A DNA stretch of 64,000 bases from Muribaculum sp. An289 (GTDB lineage: Bacteria > Bacteroidota > Bacteroidia > Bacteroidales > UBA932), in contig NZ_NFIV01000006.1 in the NCBI RefSeq assembly GCF_002159555.1, positions 143,502-207,501 on the forward strand, read 5' to 3'. The notes beneath the pieces are model-generated. The model ran no database searches. It had not been told where the DNA came from and was given only the letters and a program-made list of their open reading frames with translations. Below, piece by piece: positions 1 through 7,868 of the stretch. Positions within the stretch are counted from its first letter, which is position 1. Each line of letters opens with the position of its first letter. The position numbers and the translations under genes were made by a program.

Positions 1-1
1 C

Positions 2-337
2 GGCCTGAAATGCATACGGATGGAACTCGGAGAGCCTGACGAAAGCGGGAGGCGTTCCCCTGTCGAAATCCCCGATTCATATTTTGAAATAGAGTGCGAT
101 GCCGTGATAATGGCTCTCGGGACTTCCCCTAATCCGCTGCTTTCACGCGTGACCCCGGGGCTCCAGAGCGACAAACGCGGCCGCATTGTGGCCTCCGAAG
201 ACGAGAAAACCACCCGTGAGGGGGTTTTTGCCGGGGGAGATGCCGTTACCGGTGCGGCGACCGTCATACTTGCAATGGGAGCCGGGCGCAAGGCGGCGAA
301 ATCGATAGACGAATATATCAGAAGCAAGGAAAAATAA
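2..337 (+). CDS. Glutamate synthase small subunit-like oxidoreductase, C-terminal part
   Basis: The reading frame is open from the first bases of the window, so this is the last 111 residues of a longer gene that begins outside. It ends in the typical tail of the NAD(P)H:flavin oxidoreductase family that includes the small subunit of glutamate synthase (GltD) and the ferredoxin:NADP reductase partner NfnB: a DAVIMALGTSPNP strand, then a GVFAGGDAVTGAATVILAMG stretch, which in this family binds the FAD pyrophosphate near the C terminus, then AGRKAAKSIDEYI. Family members pass electrons from NAD(P)H to a partner iron-sulfur or glutamate synthase subunit. Which partner is used here cannot be told because the N-terminal iron-sulfur part lies outside. 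The gap to hisS is 10 bases, so the two may be co-transcribed. Confidence 0.85.
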   Translation, partial: GLKCIRMELGEPDESGRRSPVEIPDSYFEIECDAVIMALGTSPNPLLSRVTPGLQSDKRGRIVASEDEKTTREGVFAGGDAVTGAATVILAMGAGRKAAKSIDEYIRSKEK

Positions 338-347
338 TTAGGATTAC

Positions 348-1736
348 ATGATACAGAAACCTTCCATACCAAAGGGTACGAGGGATTTTCTTCCCCGCCA
401 ATGTGCCGAGAGGCAGTATATTTTCGATACGATAAGTTCCGTATTCGAGACTTTCGGCTATGCCCGTATCGAGACTCCTGCCATGGAGAACCTTTCCACC
501 CTGCTCGGAAAATACGGAGAAGAGGGCGACAAGCTGCTTTTCCGCATCCTTAATTCTGGCGATGCGTTTTCAGGGATTGATTTTTCCCGATACAGGACGG
601 AAGGGGAAGGTTTGGAGTATGACAGCAAGGCACTGTCCCTGAAGACATGCGAAAAGGGGTTGCGGTACGATCTTACTGTCCCGTTTGCGAGATTCGTAGT
701 CCAGCACCGCAACGATATCGTTTTCCCGTTCAAAAGGTTTCAGATCCAGCCGGTCTGGCGTGCCGACAGGCCTCAGAAGGGCAGGTACAGGGAGTTTTAC
801 CAGTGCGATGCCGACATCGTGGGTTCGGAATCATTGCTGAACGAGCTTGAACTTGTCCAGATAGTAGATACTGTCTTCAGGCGTTTGGGCATCCGGGTTT
901 CGGTCAAAATCAACAACCGCAAGGTGCTTGCCGGTCTGGCGGAGGCATGCTGTTTCCCGGACAGGATTACGGACATCACCGTCGCCATAGACAAGATAGA
1001 CAAGATAGGTATAGAGGCGGTAAAACAGGAACTGGCCGGGCGAGGGCTTACACCTGAAGCTATTGCAGTCATAGAGCCTGTCCTGTCGCTTTCCGGAGAT
1101 ACCGCTTCCAAACTGGAGGCCATGCGGACTGTCCTTTCCGGTTCTGAAATAGGCAATAAGGGCTTGGACGAGGTCGAGGAACTCTTCGGGCTGATTTCCG
1201 CGGCCGGGATTTCCTCTCCTGTGGAATTCGACCTTTCCCTGGCCCGCGGACTCAATTATTATACCGGGGCAATTTTTGAGGTCAAGGCTTTGGATTTCCC
1301 GATAGGGAGTATCTGCGGCGGAGGACGTTATGACAACCTCACTGGGATTTTCGGTATGCCGGGGCTTTCCGGAGTGGGCATTTCTTTCGGTGCCGACAGG
1401 ATTTATGATGTGTTGTCGGGGCTTGAAAAATTCCCTTCGTCCGTGCTTTCAGGGCCGAAAGTGCTTGTCGCAAATCTCGGTCCGGCCGAGACGGCTTATT
1501 TGCTGCCGGTCGTGAAAGAGTTGAGGGACAACGGTATTTCCTGTGAGATATACCCTGATGCAGTGAAACTGAAAAAGCAGTTCGATTATGCGGCCAAACG
1601 CAATATCACGTATATGATTATCACCGGAAGCGATGAAATGGAGCGCCATGCGGTCAATATCAAAAACATCGTAACAGGAGAACAGAAGGAGGCGCCTATG
1701 GACTGTGTCGCCGACCTTGTTTCGTGCATGTATTGA
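348..1736 (+). CDS. hisS: Histidyl-tRNA synthetase
   Basis: A 462-residue class II aminoacyl-tRNA synthetase that charges tRNA-His in the cytoplasm. It opens with the usual [12 protein letters not shown] segment, carries the motif 2 region with [11 protein letters not shown] and [18 protein letters not shown], the histidine-specific [10 protein letters not shown] signature, the motif 3 region GGGRYDNL, and a C-terminal anticodon-binding domain. Length fits the family. The ATG at 348 begins the conserved N terminus. It follows the glutamate synthase-like gene by 10 bases, so it is probably the last gene of that transcript. The 3' side is followed by the initiator tRNA with its own promoter. 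Confidence 0.97.
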   Translation: MIQKPSIPKGTRDFLPRQCAERQYIFDTISSVFETFGYARIETPAMENLSTLLGKYGEEGDKLLFRILNSGDAFSGIDFSRYRTEGEGLEYDSKALSLKTCEKGLRYDLTVPFARFVVQHRNDIVFPFKRFQIQPVWRADRPQKGRYREFYQCDADIVGSESLLNELELVQIVDTVFRRLGIRVSVKINNRKVLAGLAEACCFPDRITDITVAIDKIDKIGIEAVKQELAGRGLTPEAIAVIEPVLSLSGDTASKLEAMRTVLSGSEIGNKGLDEVEELFGLISAAGISSPVEFDLSLARGLNYYTGAIFEVKALDFPIGSICGGGRYDNLTGIFGMPGLSGVGISFGADRIYDVLSGLEKFPSSVLSGPKVLVANLGPAETAYLLPVVKELRDNGISCEIYPDAVKLKKQFDYAAKRNITYMIITGSDEMERHAVNIKNIVTGEQKEAPMDCVADLVSCMY

Positions 1737-1830
1737 GAAGCTGTTTTCGCCGGCTTTTGATTGCTTTCCGTCAGTTTCCCGACTGCTTTGCCAACTTTCC
1801 AGCTGCTTCCGCCCGCTTTTGAAAATAAAT

Positions 1831-1861
1831 TTTGCTGAATTGAAAATTATATCTATCTTTG
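1831..1861 (+). promoter_or_regulatory. Bacteroidales-type promoter of the initiator tRNA
   Basis: TTTG (1831-1834), a 19-base spacer and TATCTTTG (1854-1861) match the -33/-7 consensus of the Bacteroidota primary sigma factor. The tRNA begins 11 bases downstream. Confidence 0.85.
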
Positions 1862-1872
1862 CAGTCCAATAC

Positions 1873-1948
<76 letters not shown>

Positions 1949-1952
1949 AGAC

Positions 1953-1979
1953 AAAGCGACCATTCAGGCCGCTTTTTTT
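1953..1979 (+). terminator. Rho-independent terminator after the initiator tRNA
   Basis: Stem AAAGCGaCC / GGcCGCTTT with an ATTCA loop and one mismatch, followed by a T run to 1979. Confidence 0.8.
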
Positions 1980-2011
1980 GTTTTGCCATCCCAATTCTGG
2001 ATTTCTGAGCC

Positions 2012-2260
2012 GTGGTGTACGTCGCGATGAAAAAGAAGATATCCGACAGGGATTACCGGTATAAGCGTGATATGGCCGTCCGTCCGGTAGAATGGATAAG
2101 GGACTATGTAATGCTGGATGCGAAAGCCCTGCTGAAAAGCGGAAAATATACGGTACAGCAGGTCAGTGACATGCTGAATTTTCCGAATCAGTCGTTTTTC
2201 GGCACTTATTTTAAAAAGGAGTCGGGCGTTTCCCCGAAAGCCTATATGTCCGGCAAGTGA
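2012..2260 (+). pseudogene. Remnant of an AraC-family regulator (C-terminal HTH only)
   Basis: Only 82 residues, of which about 55 (from WIRDYVMLDAKALL onward) match the second half of an AraC/XylS DNA-binding domain, including the LNFPNQSFFGTYFKK helix-turn-helix and the SGVSPKAY end typical of Bacteroidales AraC proteins. The first HTH and the sensor domain are missing and no upstream frame continues the homology. It sits between a tRNA terminator and the 3' end of the next gene, with its stop codon directly abutting that of the convergent membrane methyltransferase. No promoter was seen. Most likely a decayed fragment; production of a free mini-HTH protein cannot be excluded. Confidence 0.75.
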
Positions 2261-3016
2261 TTATCTTCCTTCCTCGTCGAGCACTTTCGTCTTCGTCTTG
2301 AGAATCTTCAGGACTATGTAGGAAAGTCCGGTGAAGATTGCCAGTACTATTATGGCCCAGTTCAGATGGATGTATTGCGGGCAGAGCCACCATCCGCAGA
2401 GGTTGAATATGCAGAAAATCAGGAAAAGGAAGAAAACTCCGTTCTTCTCTTTCTTCAGCACCTTCTTCCATGAGAAAGGAAGTGACGGCTTTACGAAGCC
2501 TTTGAATTTCGGGAAGAAGGCAGGGACGTGTTCAGACCATGCGAGGTATTCTTCCGAAAACTTCCTGCGGAGAAACTGCTCTTCCGCGTACATGATGCGT
2601 TCATAATACAGCCAGAAAATGAGGATGAACATGAGGATGAACGCAATGTTGCAGGTGAGCAGGGCTATCCCGAAATACATCAGGAAATTCCCGAGGTATA
2701 GCGGATGGCGCACAGTCGAGTAGATTCCCGTCTTGTTCAGGCTGTCTGCCACCTGTTTTTCCGTGTTCCTTCCGGAAGTGTTGGCCGGTGTATGTCCGAC
2801 CGTGTATACCCTGACAAAGACTCCGAGGAGACTGACGAGCAGGCAGAAAAATTCATAGTATATCCAGTACGGGGCGAGAGCCGAGAACATCATCCCCTGC
2901 ATTTCGAGGGTAAGCAGATATATTCCGAGTCCTACTACCAAAACGAATATGGGGAGCACTCCCCTGCGCTTGAACAGCCAGTTGCCCTGTTTTTCGAAAG
3001 TCTCTTGCAGTGCCAT
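2261..3016 (-). CDS. Integral membrane methyltransferase of the isoprenylcysteine carboxyl methyltransferase/PEMT-like family
   Basis: A 251-residue polytopic membrane protein with four to six hydrophobic segments. The central part has the family hallmark: GIYSTVRHPLYLGNFLMYFG, then an YYERIMYAEEQFLRRKF stretch, which in ICMT and related phospholipid methyltransferases forms the S-adenosylmethionine site (RHP plus the downstream Glu-Glu pair). A second hydrophobic pair lies at the C terminus after a basic KKVLKKEKNG linker. The substrate in bacteria of this type is unknown; lipid or small-molecule methylation is the family expectation. It is monocistronic and convergent with the AraC remnant, with its own promoter. 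Confidence 0.8.
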   Translation of the reverse strand: MALQETFEKQGNWLFKRRGVLPIFVLVVGLGIYLLTLEMQGMMFSALAPYWIYYEFFCLLVSLLGVFVRVYTVGHTPANTSGRNTEKQVADSLNKTGIYSTVRHPLYLGNFLMYFGIALLTCNIAFILMFILIFWLYYERIMYAEEQFLRRKFSEEYLAWSEHVPAFFPKFKGFVKPSLPFSWKKVLKKEKNGVFFLFLIFCIFNLCGWWLCPQYIHLNWAIIVLAIFTGLSYIVLKILKTKTKVLDEEGR

Positions 3017-3072
3017 AGTTTGTTATAAAAATTGTTTTTGAATAATCTCAGTAAAAATTAGTAAAAATCGCA

Positions 3073-3103
3073 CAAAAGTAGGAAACACTTTTTAAAAATC
3101 AAA
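3073..3103 (-). promoter_or_regulatory. Promoter of the membrane methyltransferase gene
   Basis: Read on the minus strand: TTTG (complement of 3100-3103), 19 bases, then TACTTTTG (complement of 3073-3080). It overlaps the divergent promoter for the DUF2147 gene region, so the two genes share a compact divergent regulatory region. Confidence 0.75.
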
Positions 3104-3113
3104 AACTGCTTGC

Positions 3114-3121
3114 TATCTTTG
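3114..3121 (+). promoter_or_regulatory. Promoter -7 element of the DUF2147 gene
   Basis: TATCTTTG matches TAnnTTTG. Transcription starting just after it excludes the in-frame upstream start at 3110 and leaves a leader of about 50 bases. Confidence 0.7.
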
Positions 3122-3126
3122 TATGT

Positions 3127-3149
3127 CATGCCGGTTTTGCTCCGGCATG
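3127..3149 (+). promoter_or_regulatory. Hairpin in the 5' leader of the DUF2147 gene
   Basis: A perfect 8-bp stem, CATGCCGG / CCGGCATG, with a 7-base loop lies immediately after the -7 box, so it would form the very 5' end of the mRNA. It has no T run and so is not a terminator; it may stabilise the transcript. Confidence 0.5.
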
Positions 3150-3175
3150 CGCGTGTGGTTAAATCGTATGTGTAT

Positions 3176-3631
3176 ATGAGAGTTTTGTTCCTGTCTGTTT
3201 TCATCCTGTCATCCTGTCTCAGCTCCTTTGCCGCCGCGGCGGCCGGAGGGCCCGGCCCGGAAGAGGCCATACTCGGCAAGTGGGAGACCTGCGACAAACA
3301 CGGCAATCCGCAATCCGAAGTCATAATATATAAGGTGGATGACGGCTACAATTGCAAGATAACCGGACTTCTCGGTGAATTCGAGGCCTACGGCAGTCCT
3401 TTGTGTGCAGGCTGTCCGGGCGAATACGAGGACAAACCGGTAATCGGTATGGACATAGCCAAGGGCCTGCGCTATGAGGACGGCGTATTCAAGGGGAAGA
3501 TACTCAGCCCCGACAGGGCCAGACTGTTCAGAACGACGATGGAAGTGGACGGGGATGACCCGGACATACTGATTGTGAAAGGCTATGTCGGCCCTTTCAG
3601 TGAAACCCAGAAGTGGAAAAGAATCGATTAA
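3176..3631 (+). CDS. DUF2147-family exported protein
   Basis: From the ATG at 3176 the product is 151 residues. It has an N-terminal signal (MRVLFLSVFILSSC then an alanine-rich stretch); LSSC could act as a lipobox, or signal peptidase I could cut after the alanines. The mature part has the DUF2147 pattern: ILGKWET at the start, a beta-rich middle with G-K-I-L, and the closing FSETQKWKR strand. Family members are small exported lipocalin-like proteins of unknown function. A pair CAGC in the middle adds two cysteines. An earlier in-frame start at 3110 lies on or upstream of the promoter and is rejected. Confidence 0.75.
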   Translation: MRVLFLSVFILSSCLSSFAAAAAGGPGPEEAILGKWETCDKHGNPQSEVIIYKVDDGYNCKITGLLGEFEAYGSPLCAGCPGEYEDKPVIGMDIAKGLRYEDGVFKGKILSPDRARLFRTTMEVDGDDPDILIVKGYVGPFSETQKWKRID

Positions 3632-3642
3632 AATTTCATATT

Positions 3643-4992
3643 ATGTTTAAAACAAATCTCGACGGCTGCATGCCTTTCGTTTATGAAGGCGATTACAGTT
3701 TTTATCTTGAAAAAGCCCTTGAGGCGTACGGCATATTGGATAAGGAAACGGGCGCGGGGAATGATTTTCTCGGATGGAAACATCTTCCTTCGCAGACTCC
3801 GGAGTCCCTTCTGAAACAGTTCGAAGATATCAGGGACGAATGGTTGCAGGCCGGGGTGGACACCGTGGTAGTCATAGGCATAGGCGGCTCCTATCTCGGC
3901 GCCAAGTGCGCGATAGAAGCCCTGTCGCATTCGTTCCAGTCCCGGTTGGGGCGCAAGGAAAACAGTCTGGATGTGGTTTTTGCCGGAAACAACCTGTCGG
4001 AGGACTATCTGGCCGAGCTGCTCGATCTGATGCTCCGCCGTTCCGTGGCCACCGTAGTCATTTCCAAATCCGGCACTACTACCGAGCCGGCAATAGCTTT
4101 CCGTCTGGTCAGGAACTTCATAGAGGACCGTTACGGTAAAAAGGCCGCAGCCAGCCGGATAGTGGCGGTGACGGACAAGGCGAAGGGCGCTCTGAAGAAA
4201 CTGTCGGATACGGAAGGATACAGGACTTTCGTCATTGAAGACAATGTGGGGGGACGTTTTTCCGTGCTGACTCCGGTAGGGCTGCTTCCGATAGTGCTTG
4301 CAGGCCATGATGCGCGAAAATTGCTTGCAGGGGCGGCAGAGTCGGAGAAAATCTGTTCCGAAGCCACGGAAGACAATCCTGCATTGAGATATGCGGCGAT
4401 GAGGAACCTTTTGTACTCGAAAGGCTATAAGATAGAGATGCTGGTTTCGTTCAACCCGAAACTCACTTATCTCGGAGAATGGTGGAAACAGCTTTTCGGA
4501 GAGTCCGAAGGCAAGGACGGCAAGGGGATTTTCCCGGCATCGGCCAGTTTTACCACCGACCTGCACTCCATGGGGCAATATATCCAGGACGGGGAACGAA
4601 CCCTTATGGAGACCGTTGTTTCTGTTGAAAATTCCGGCAGGAAGCTTATGATAAATACGGATCCCGAAAATCTCGACGGGCTCAATTTCATTGCTGCGAA
4701 AAGGGTGGAGGAGTGCAACAGGATGGCGGAGCTCGGAACCAGGCTCGCACATATCGACGGAGGCGTGCCTCAGATGCAGGTTTCGATAGAGCGTGTGGAT
4801 GAGGCCAACCTCGGCGGGCTTTTCTATTTTTTCGAAATGGCGTGCGGAATCAGCGCCTACATACTCGGCGTGAATCCTTTCGACCAGCCGGGGGTAGAGG
4901 CTTATAAGAAGAACATGTTTGCCCTTCTCGGCAAGCCCGGATACGAGGCGGATGCCGTTGCATTGCGCGAAAGGCTTCCAATCGGTTTCTGA
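3643..4992 (+). CDS. pgi: Glucose-6-phosphate isomerase
   Basis: A 449-residue cytoplasmic enzyme that interconverts glucose 6-phosphate and fructose 6-phosphate. It has the phosphate-binding GIGGSYLGAKCAIEAL loop, the SKSGTTTEPAIAFR signature of the SIS fold, GGRFSVLTPVGLLP, and the C-terminal GVEAYKKNMFALLGKPGYE with the catalytic lysine. The length is that of the short Pgi type common in Bacteroidota and Firmicutes, about 100 residues less than E. coli Pgi. The ATG at 3643 gives the conserved N terminus; an in-frame upstream ATG at 3613 lies within the previous gene. It follows the DUF2147 stop by 11 bases. Confidence 0.97.
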   Translation: MFKTNLDGCMPFVYEGDYSFYLEKALEAYGILDKETGAGNDFLGWKHLPSQTPESLLKQFEDIRDEWLQAGVDTVVVIGIGGSYLGAKCAIEALSHSFQSRLGRKENSLDVVFAGNNLSEDYLAELLDLMLRRSVATVVISKSGTTTEPAIAFRLVRNFIEDRYGKKAAASRIVAVTDKAKGALKKLSDTEGYRTFVIEDNVGGRFSVLTPVGLLPIVLAGHDARKLLAGAAESEKICSEATEDNPALRYAAMRNLLYSKGYKIEMLVSFNPKLTYLGEWWKQLFGESEGKDGKGIFPASASFTTDLHSMGQYIQDGERTLMETVVSVENSGRKLMINTDPENLDGLNFIAAKRVEECNRMAELGTRLAHIDGGVPQMQVSIERVDEANLGGLFYFFEMACGISAYILGVNPFDQPGVEAYKKNMFALLGKPGYEADAVALRERLPIGF

Positions 4993-5053
4993 GAAATCGC
5001 AGGTTTGCGGCCGGCAGACTTGCAAAAGAAAAAACAGAGGAAAATCTCTATCC

Positions 5054-7867
5054 ATGGGAGAAATAAAACCTTTTTTGCGGCAAGTGGCCGAAATATGCAA
5101 AGACAGGATTCTTGACCGGAATTCGAGGGTCTGTCTGGTTTTTCCGAGCAGGCGTTCCACTGTGTTTTTCCGTCAGTACCTTTCGGAAATAATGGACAAG
5201 CCGTTCTTTTCTCCGGAACTGATTACCATAAATGAACTTTTCGGTAAGATTTCCGATCTCCGTGTGGCGGACAGAATAACTCTGCTGCAACGGCTTTATG
5301 CCTGTTATTCGGAAATAGTACCGGAGCCGGAAAGTTTGGACAGTTTCGTTTTCTGGGGGGACATGCTTGTCTCCGATTTCAATGATGTGGACAAATACAT
5401 GGTAGATGCGCGTAGCCTGTTCATGAATGTGTCCGATTTGAACGCTTTGAAAGATGATTTCAGCTATCTTACAGAAAAACAGAGGGAAGCCATAAAGGGC
5501 TTCTGGGGCCATTATTTTGGAAACGGGGTTTCTGTTTCGGATGGCGTGCGTAAGAATTTCAGCAGCAATTGGCGCATATTGTTCCCCCTTTATGAAAGAT
5601 TCAGGGCTTTACTCGGGAAAGAAGGCATCGCATACGACGGGATGCTGTATCGCCAAGTCGCGGAAAAGCTGCGCGCCGGTTCTTTGGAACCGTTGGAAGG
5701 ATATGGCACAGTAGTGTTTATCGGACTGAATGCGCTCAACGAGTGTGAAAAAGTCCTGCTGAAGCATTTTATGGACGAAGGACGCGCGGATTTCTATTGG
5801 GATTTTTGCGGAAGCATGCTCAGGGACGAAAAGAATGCAGCATCGCTTTTCATGAAGGAAAACATTAAAGATTTCCCTTCCAGATATGTTTTGGACGACA
5901 GTGATGTAACAGCCCCGTGTATTCAGGCTGTATCCGTACCTTCTGCGGTGGGGGAAGCGAAATATGCCGGAGAGATCCTCTCTTCCCTTGGAGACGGTAT
6001 CGGACGAGAAACGGCGGTTGTGCTTCCTGACAGTTCCCTGCTGGCCCCGCTTTTGAGCGCCATTCCTCAGAATGTGTCTTCGATAAATGTGACAATGGGA
6101 TGCCCTATGGGAGGTTCAGCCTTGTATTCGTTTATGCGTTCGTTGAAGGAATTGCATCTGCATTCGCGCAGACTGCCATCGGGAAAGATGAAATTTTATC
6201 ACCGGAACGTGATCGATTTGCTGCACCACAGATATCTGTGTTCGCAGCCGGGGGTACAGGATACGATAAAAACCATTTTTTCGTGCAACATGGTCTATGT
6301 TGAGCCGGAACTCCCCGGGACGTCGCCTTTGTTGAAAACGGTTTTCCGTGTAGTAATCGATGACTTCGAAAGTACGGAAAATACCGGTCAGCTCGCGGAT
6401 TATTGCAAGGATGTGCTGTGGGAACTCGGAGTTTCGGCGCCAAGCATTGACAGGGAGTTTATCAAGAAGTATCTTTCGGCCGTTGTCAAAATCGCTGACA
6501 TGCGCCTTCCGGTACGTCCGGCCACGTGGTTCCGTCTTACAGACACGCTTGTGGCCGGTGCCACGGTGCCTTTCAAGGGCGAACCTCTGAGCGGGATACA
6601 GATAATGGGACCTTTGGAGACAAGGGCCCTGGATTTTAAAAATGTTATCATTACATCCATGAACGAAGGGCTGTTCCCTTCGAACAAAAACGATTCTTCA
6701 TTCATTCCTTTTGTGCTCAGGAAAGGTTTCGGCCTGCCTACATACGAATATGAGGATGCCATATGGGCTTATTATTTCTATCGTCTGATCAGCCGTGCGG
6801 AAAAAGTCTTCTTAATATCCGATACTCGTGTCGAAGGATTGAAAGGAGGAGGCGAGAGCCGGTATGTCAAGCAGATAGAATATCTTTATTCTGACAAGGC
6901 GGTATTTTCGAGAAAAAATGTTTCGTTCTTTTCGGGCCCCGGAATGGCACCGCAGTCCGGGCAGGTCGTCAAGACTCCTGAAATCAGTTCCTTGATGGAA
7001 AAGATTTTTTTTGAGGACAGAACCCCGTTTTCATACAGTTCACTGAATGATTATGTGACTTGCCCTTTGAAATTCTATTACGCGCATGTTGCCCGGGAAA
7101 TTCCCGAAGAAGAGTTGGTGGACGATGTGGATTATTCATCATTCGGTCGCTGGTATCATTTGGCGATGCAGACATTGTACGGTCCGTGGGTAGGGAGAGA
7201 AATGACCAGGCAGTGCATTGAAAAAATGATTTCCGACAGGGATGCCCTTTCCGCCGTGGTGGACGAATCATTTTCCAAAATAACGCAGAATACTGAAATA
7301 CGCGGCGCAAATCTGATAAATCGAGAGATAATCCTCAGGCTTGTGGAAAAGACATTGGAAGCGGATGCTGGTTTTGCACCGTTGAAGATAGCCGGGCTGG
7401 AAAGGTGGCTCACGGCCCCTTTCAGCTTGGATGACGGACGCCATGTGATGCTTGGAGGGTTTATTGACAGGTTGGATATTTGCGACGGTCGGTTGAGGAT
7501 AATAGATTATAAGACAGGTGCCGTGGATTTGAAGTACAAGGACGTATCGGAAGTTTTCGACAAAGGGAGGCAGAAGCGTCCCGGTATCATACTTCAGCTA
7601 TTCATTTACCGTTATCTTTTAGAACATGCGGGCCAAAGCATGGCGATGGGGTATCCTATGGCCGGTGTCATATATTCGTTAAAAGAGATATTCCGGTCGT
7701 CACCTCAGGAGTTTTGTTTTACTGACGGTGACTATTCGTCAATGCGCAAAGGGACCGCGTCCCTGATTGAAGAGATTCTGGACCCGGCGGTGCCTTTCAC
7801 CGAGGGGCCGTCGGCAAAATGCGAATATTGCGATTTCGCTTCTATATGTAAAAAGACGGAGGTGTGA
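5054..7867 (+). CDS. addB: AddB-like PD-(D/E)XK nuclease, iron-sulfur type
   Basis: A 937-residue protein whose C-terminal third is a RecB-family nuclease: FSYSSLNDYVTCPLKFYYA around residue 668, then RLRIIDYKTGAVD near 815-822 with the D-x-K catalytic signature, and a cysteine cluster KCEYCDFASICKK near 922-934. One early and three late cysteines are what AddB and similar nucleases use to hold a 4Fe-4S cluster. The N-terminal part is a degenerate helicase-like region without a clear Walker A, as in AddB. It precedes the AddA-like gene by one base, supporting a two-subunit recombination nuclease for double-strand break repair. The start at 5054 is chosen because an earlier in-frame ATG lies within pgi. 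The symbol is by role and context. Confidence 0.8.
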   Translation: MGEIKPFLRQVAEICKDRILDRNSRVCLVFPSRRSTVFFRQYLSEIMDKPFFSPELITINELFGKISDLRVADRITLLQRLYACYSEIVPEPESLDSFVFWGDMLVSDFNDVDKYMVDARSLFMNVSDLNALKDDFSYLTEKQREAIKGFWGHYFGNGVSVSDGVRKNFSSNWRILFPLYERFRALLGKEGIAYDGMLYRQVAEKLRAGSLEPLEGYGTVVFIGLNALNECEKVLLKHFMDEGRADFYWDFCGSMLRDEKNAASLFMKENIKDFPSRYVLDDSDVTAPCIQAVSVPSAVGEAKYAGEILSSLGDGIGRETAVVLPDSSLLAPLLSAIPQNVSSINVTMGCPMGGSALYSFMRSLKELHLHSRRLPSGKMKFYHRNVIDLLHHRYLCSQPGVQDTIKTIFSCNMVYVEPELPGTSPLLKTVFRVVIDDFESTENTGQLADYCKDVLWELGVSAPSIDREFIKKYLSAVVKIADMRLPVRPATWFRLTDTLVAGATVPFKGEPLSGIQIMGPLETRALDFKNVIITSMNEGLFPSNKNDSSFIPFVLRKGFGLPTYEYEDAIWAYYFYRLISRAEKVFLISDTRVEGLKGGGESRYVKQIEYLYSDKAVFSRKNVSFFSGPGMAPQSGQVVKTPEISSLMEKIFFEDRTPFSYSSLNDYVTCPLKFYYAHVAREIPEEELVDDVDYSSFGRWYHLAMQTLYGPWVGREMTRQCIEKMISDRDALSAVVDESFSKITQNTEIRGANLINREIILRLVEKTLEADAGFAPLKIAGLERWLTAPFSLDDGRHVMLGGFIDRLDICDGRLRIIDYKTGAVDLKYKDVSEVFDKGRQKRPGIILQLFIYRYLLEHAGQSMAMGYPMAGVIYSLKEIFRSSPQEFCFTDGDYSSMRKGTASLIEEILDPAVPFTEGPSAKCEYCDFASICKKTEV

Positions 7868-7868
7868 C

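Noticed and set aside
3628..5160. Open frame of 510 codons on the minus strand opposite pgi
   Set aside because: It is antisense to a certain gene over its whole length, has no recognisable domain, and its composition follows from the codon use of pgi.
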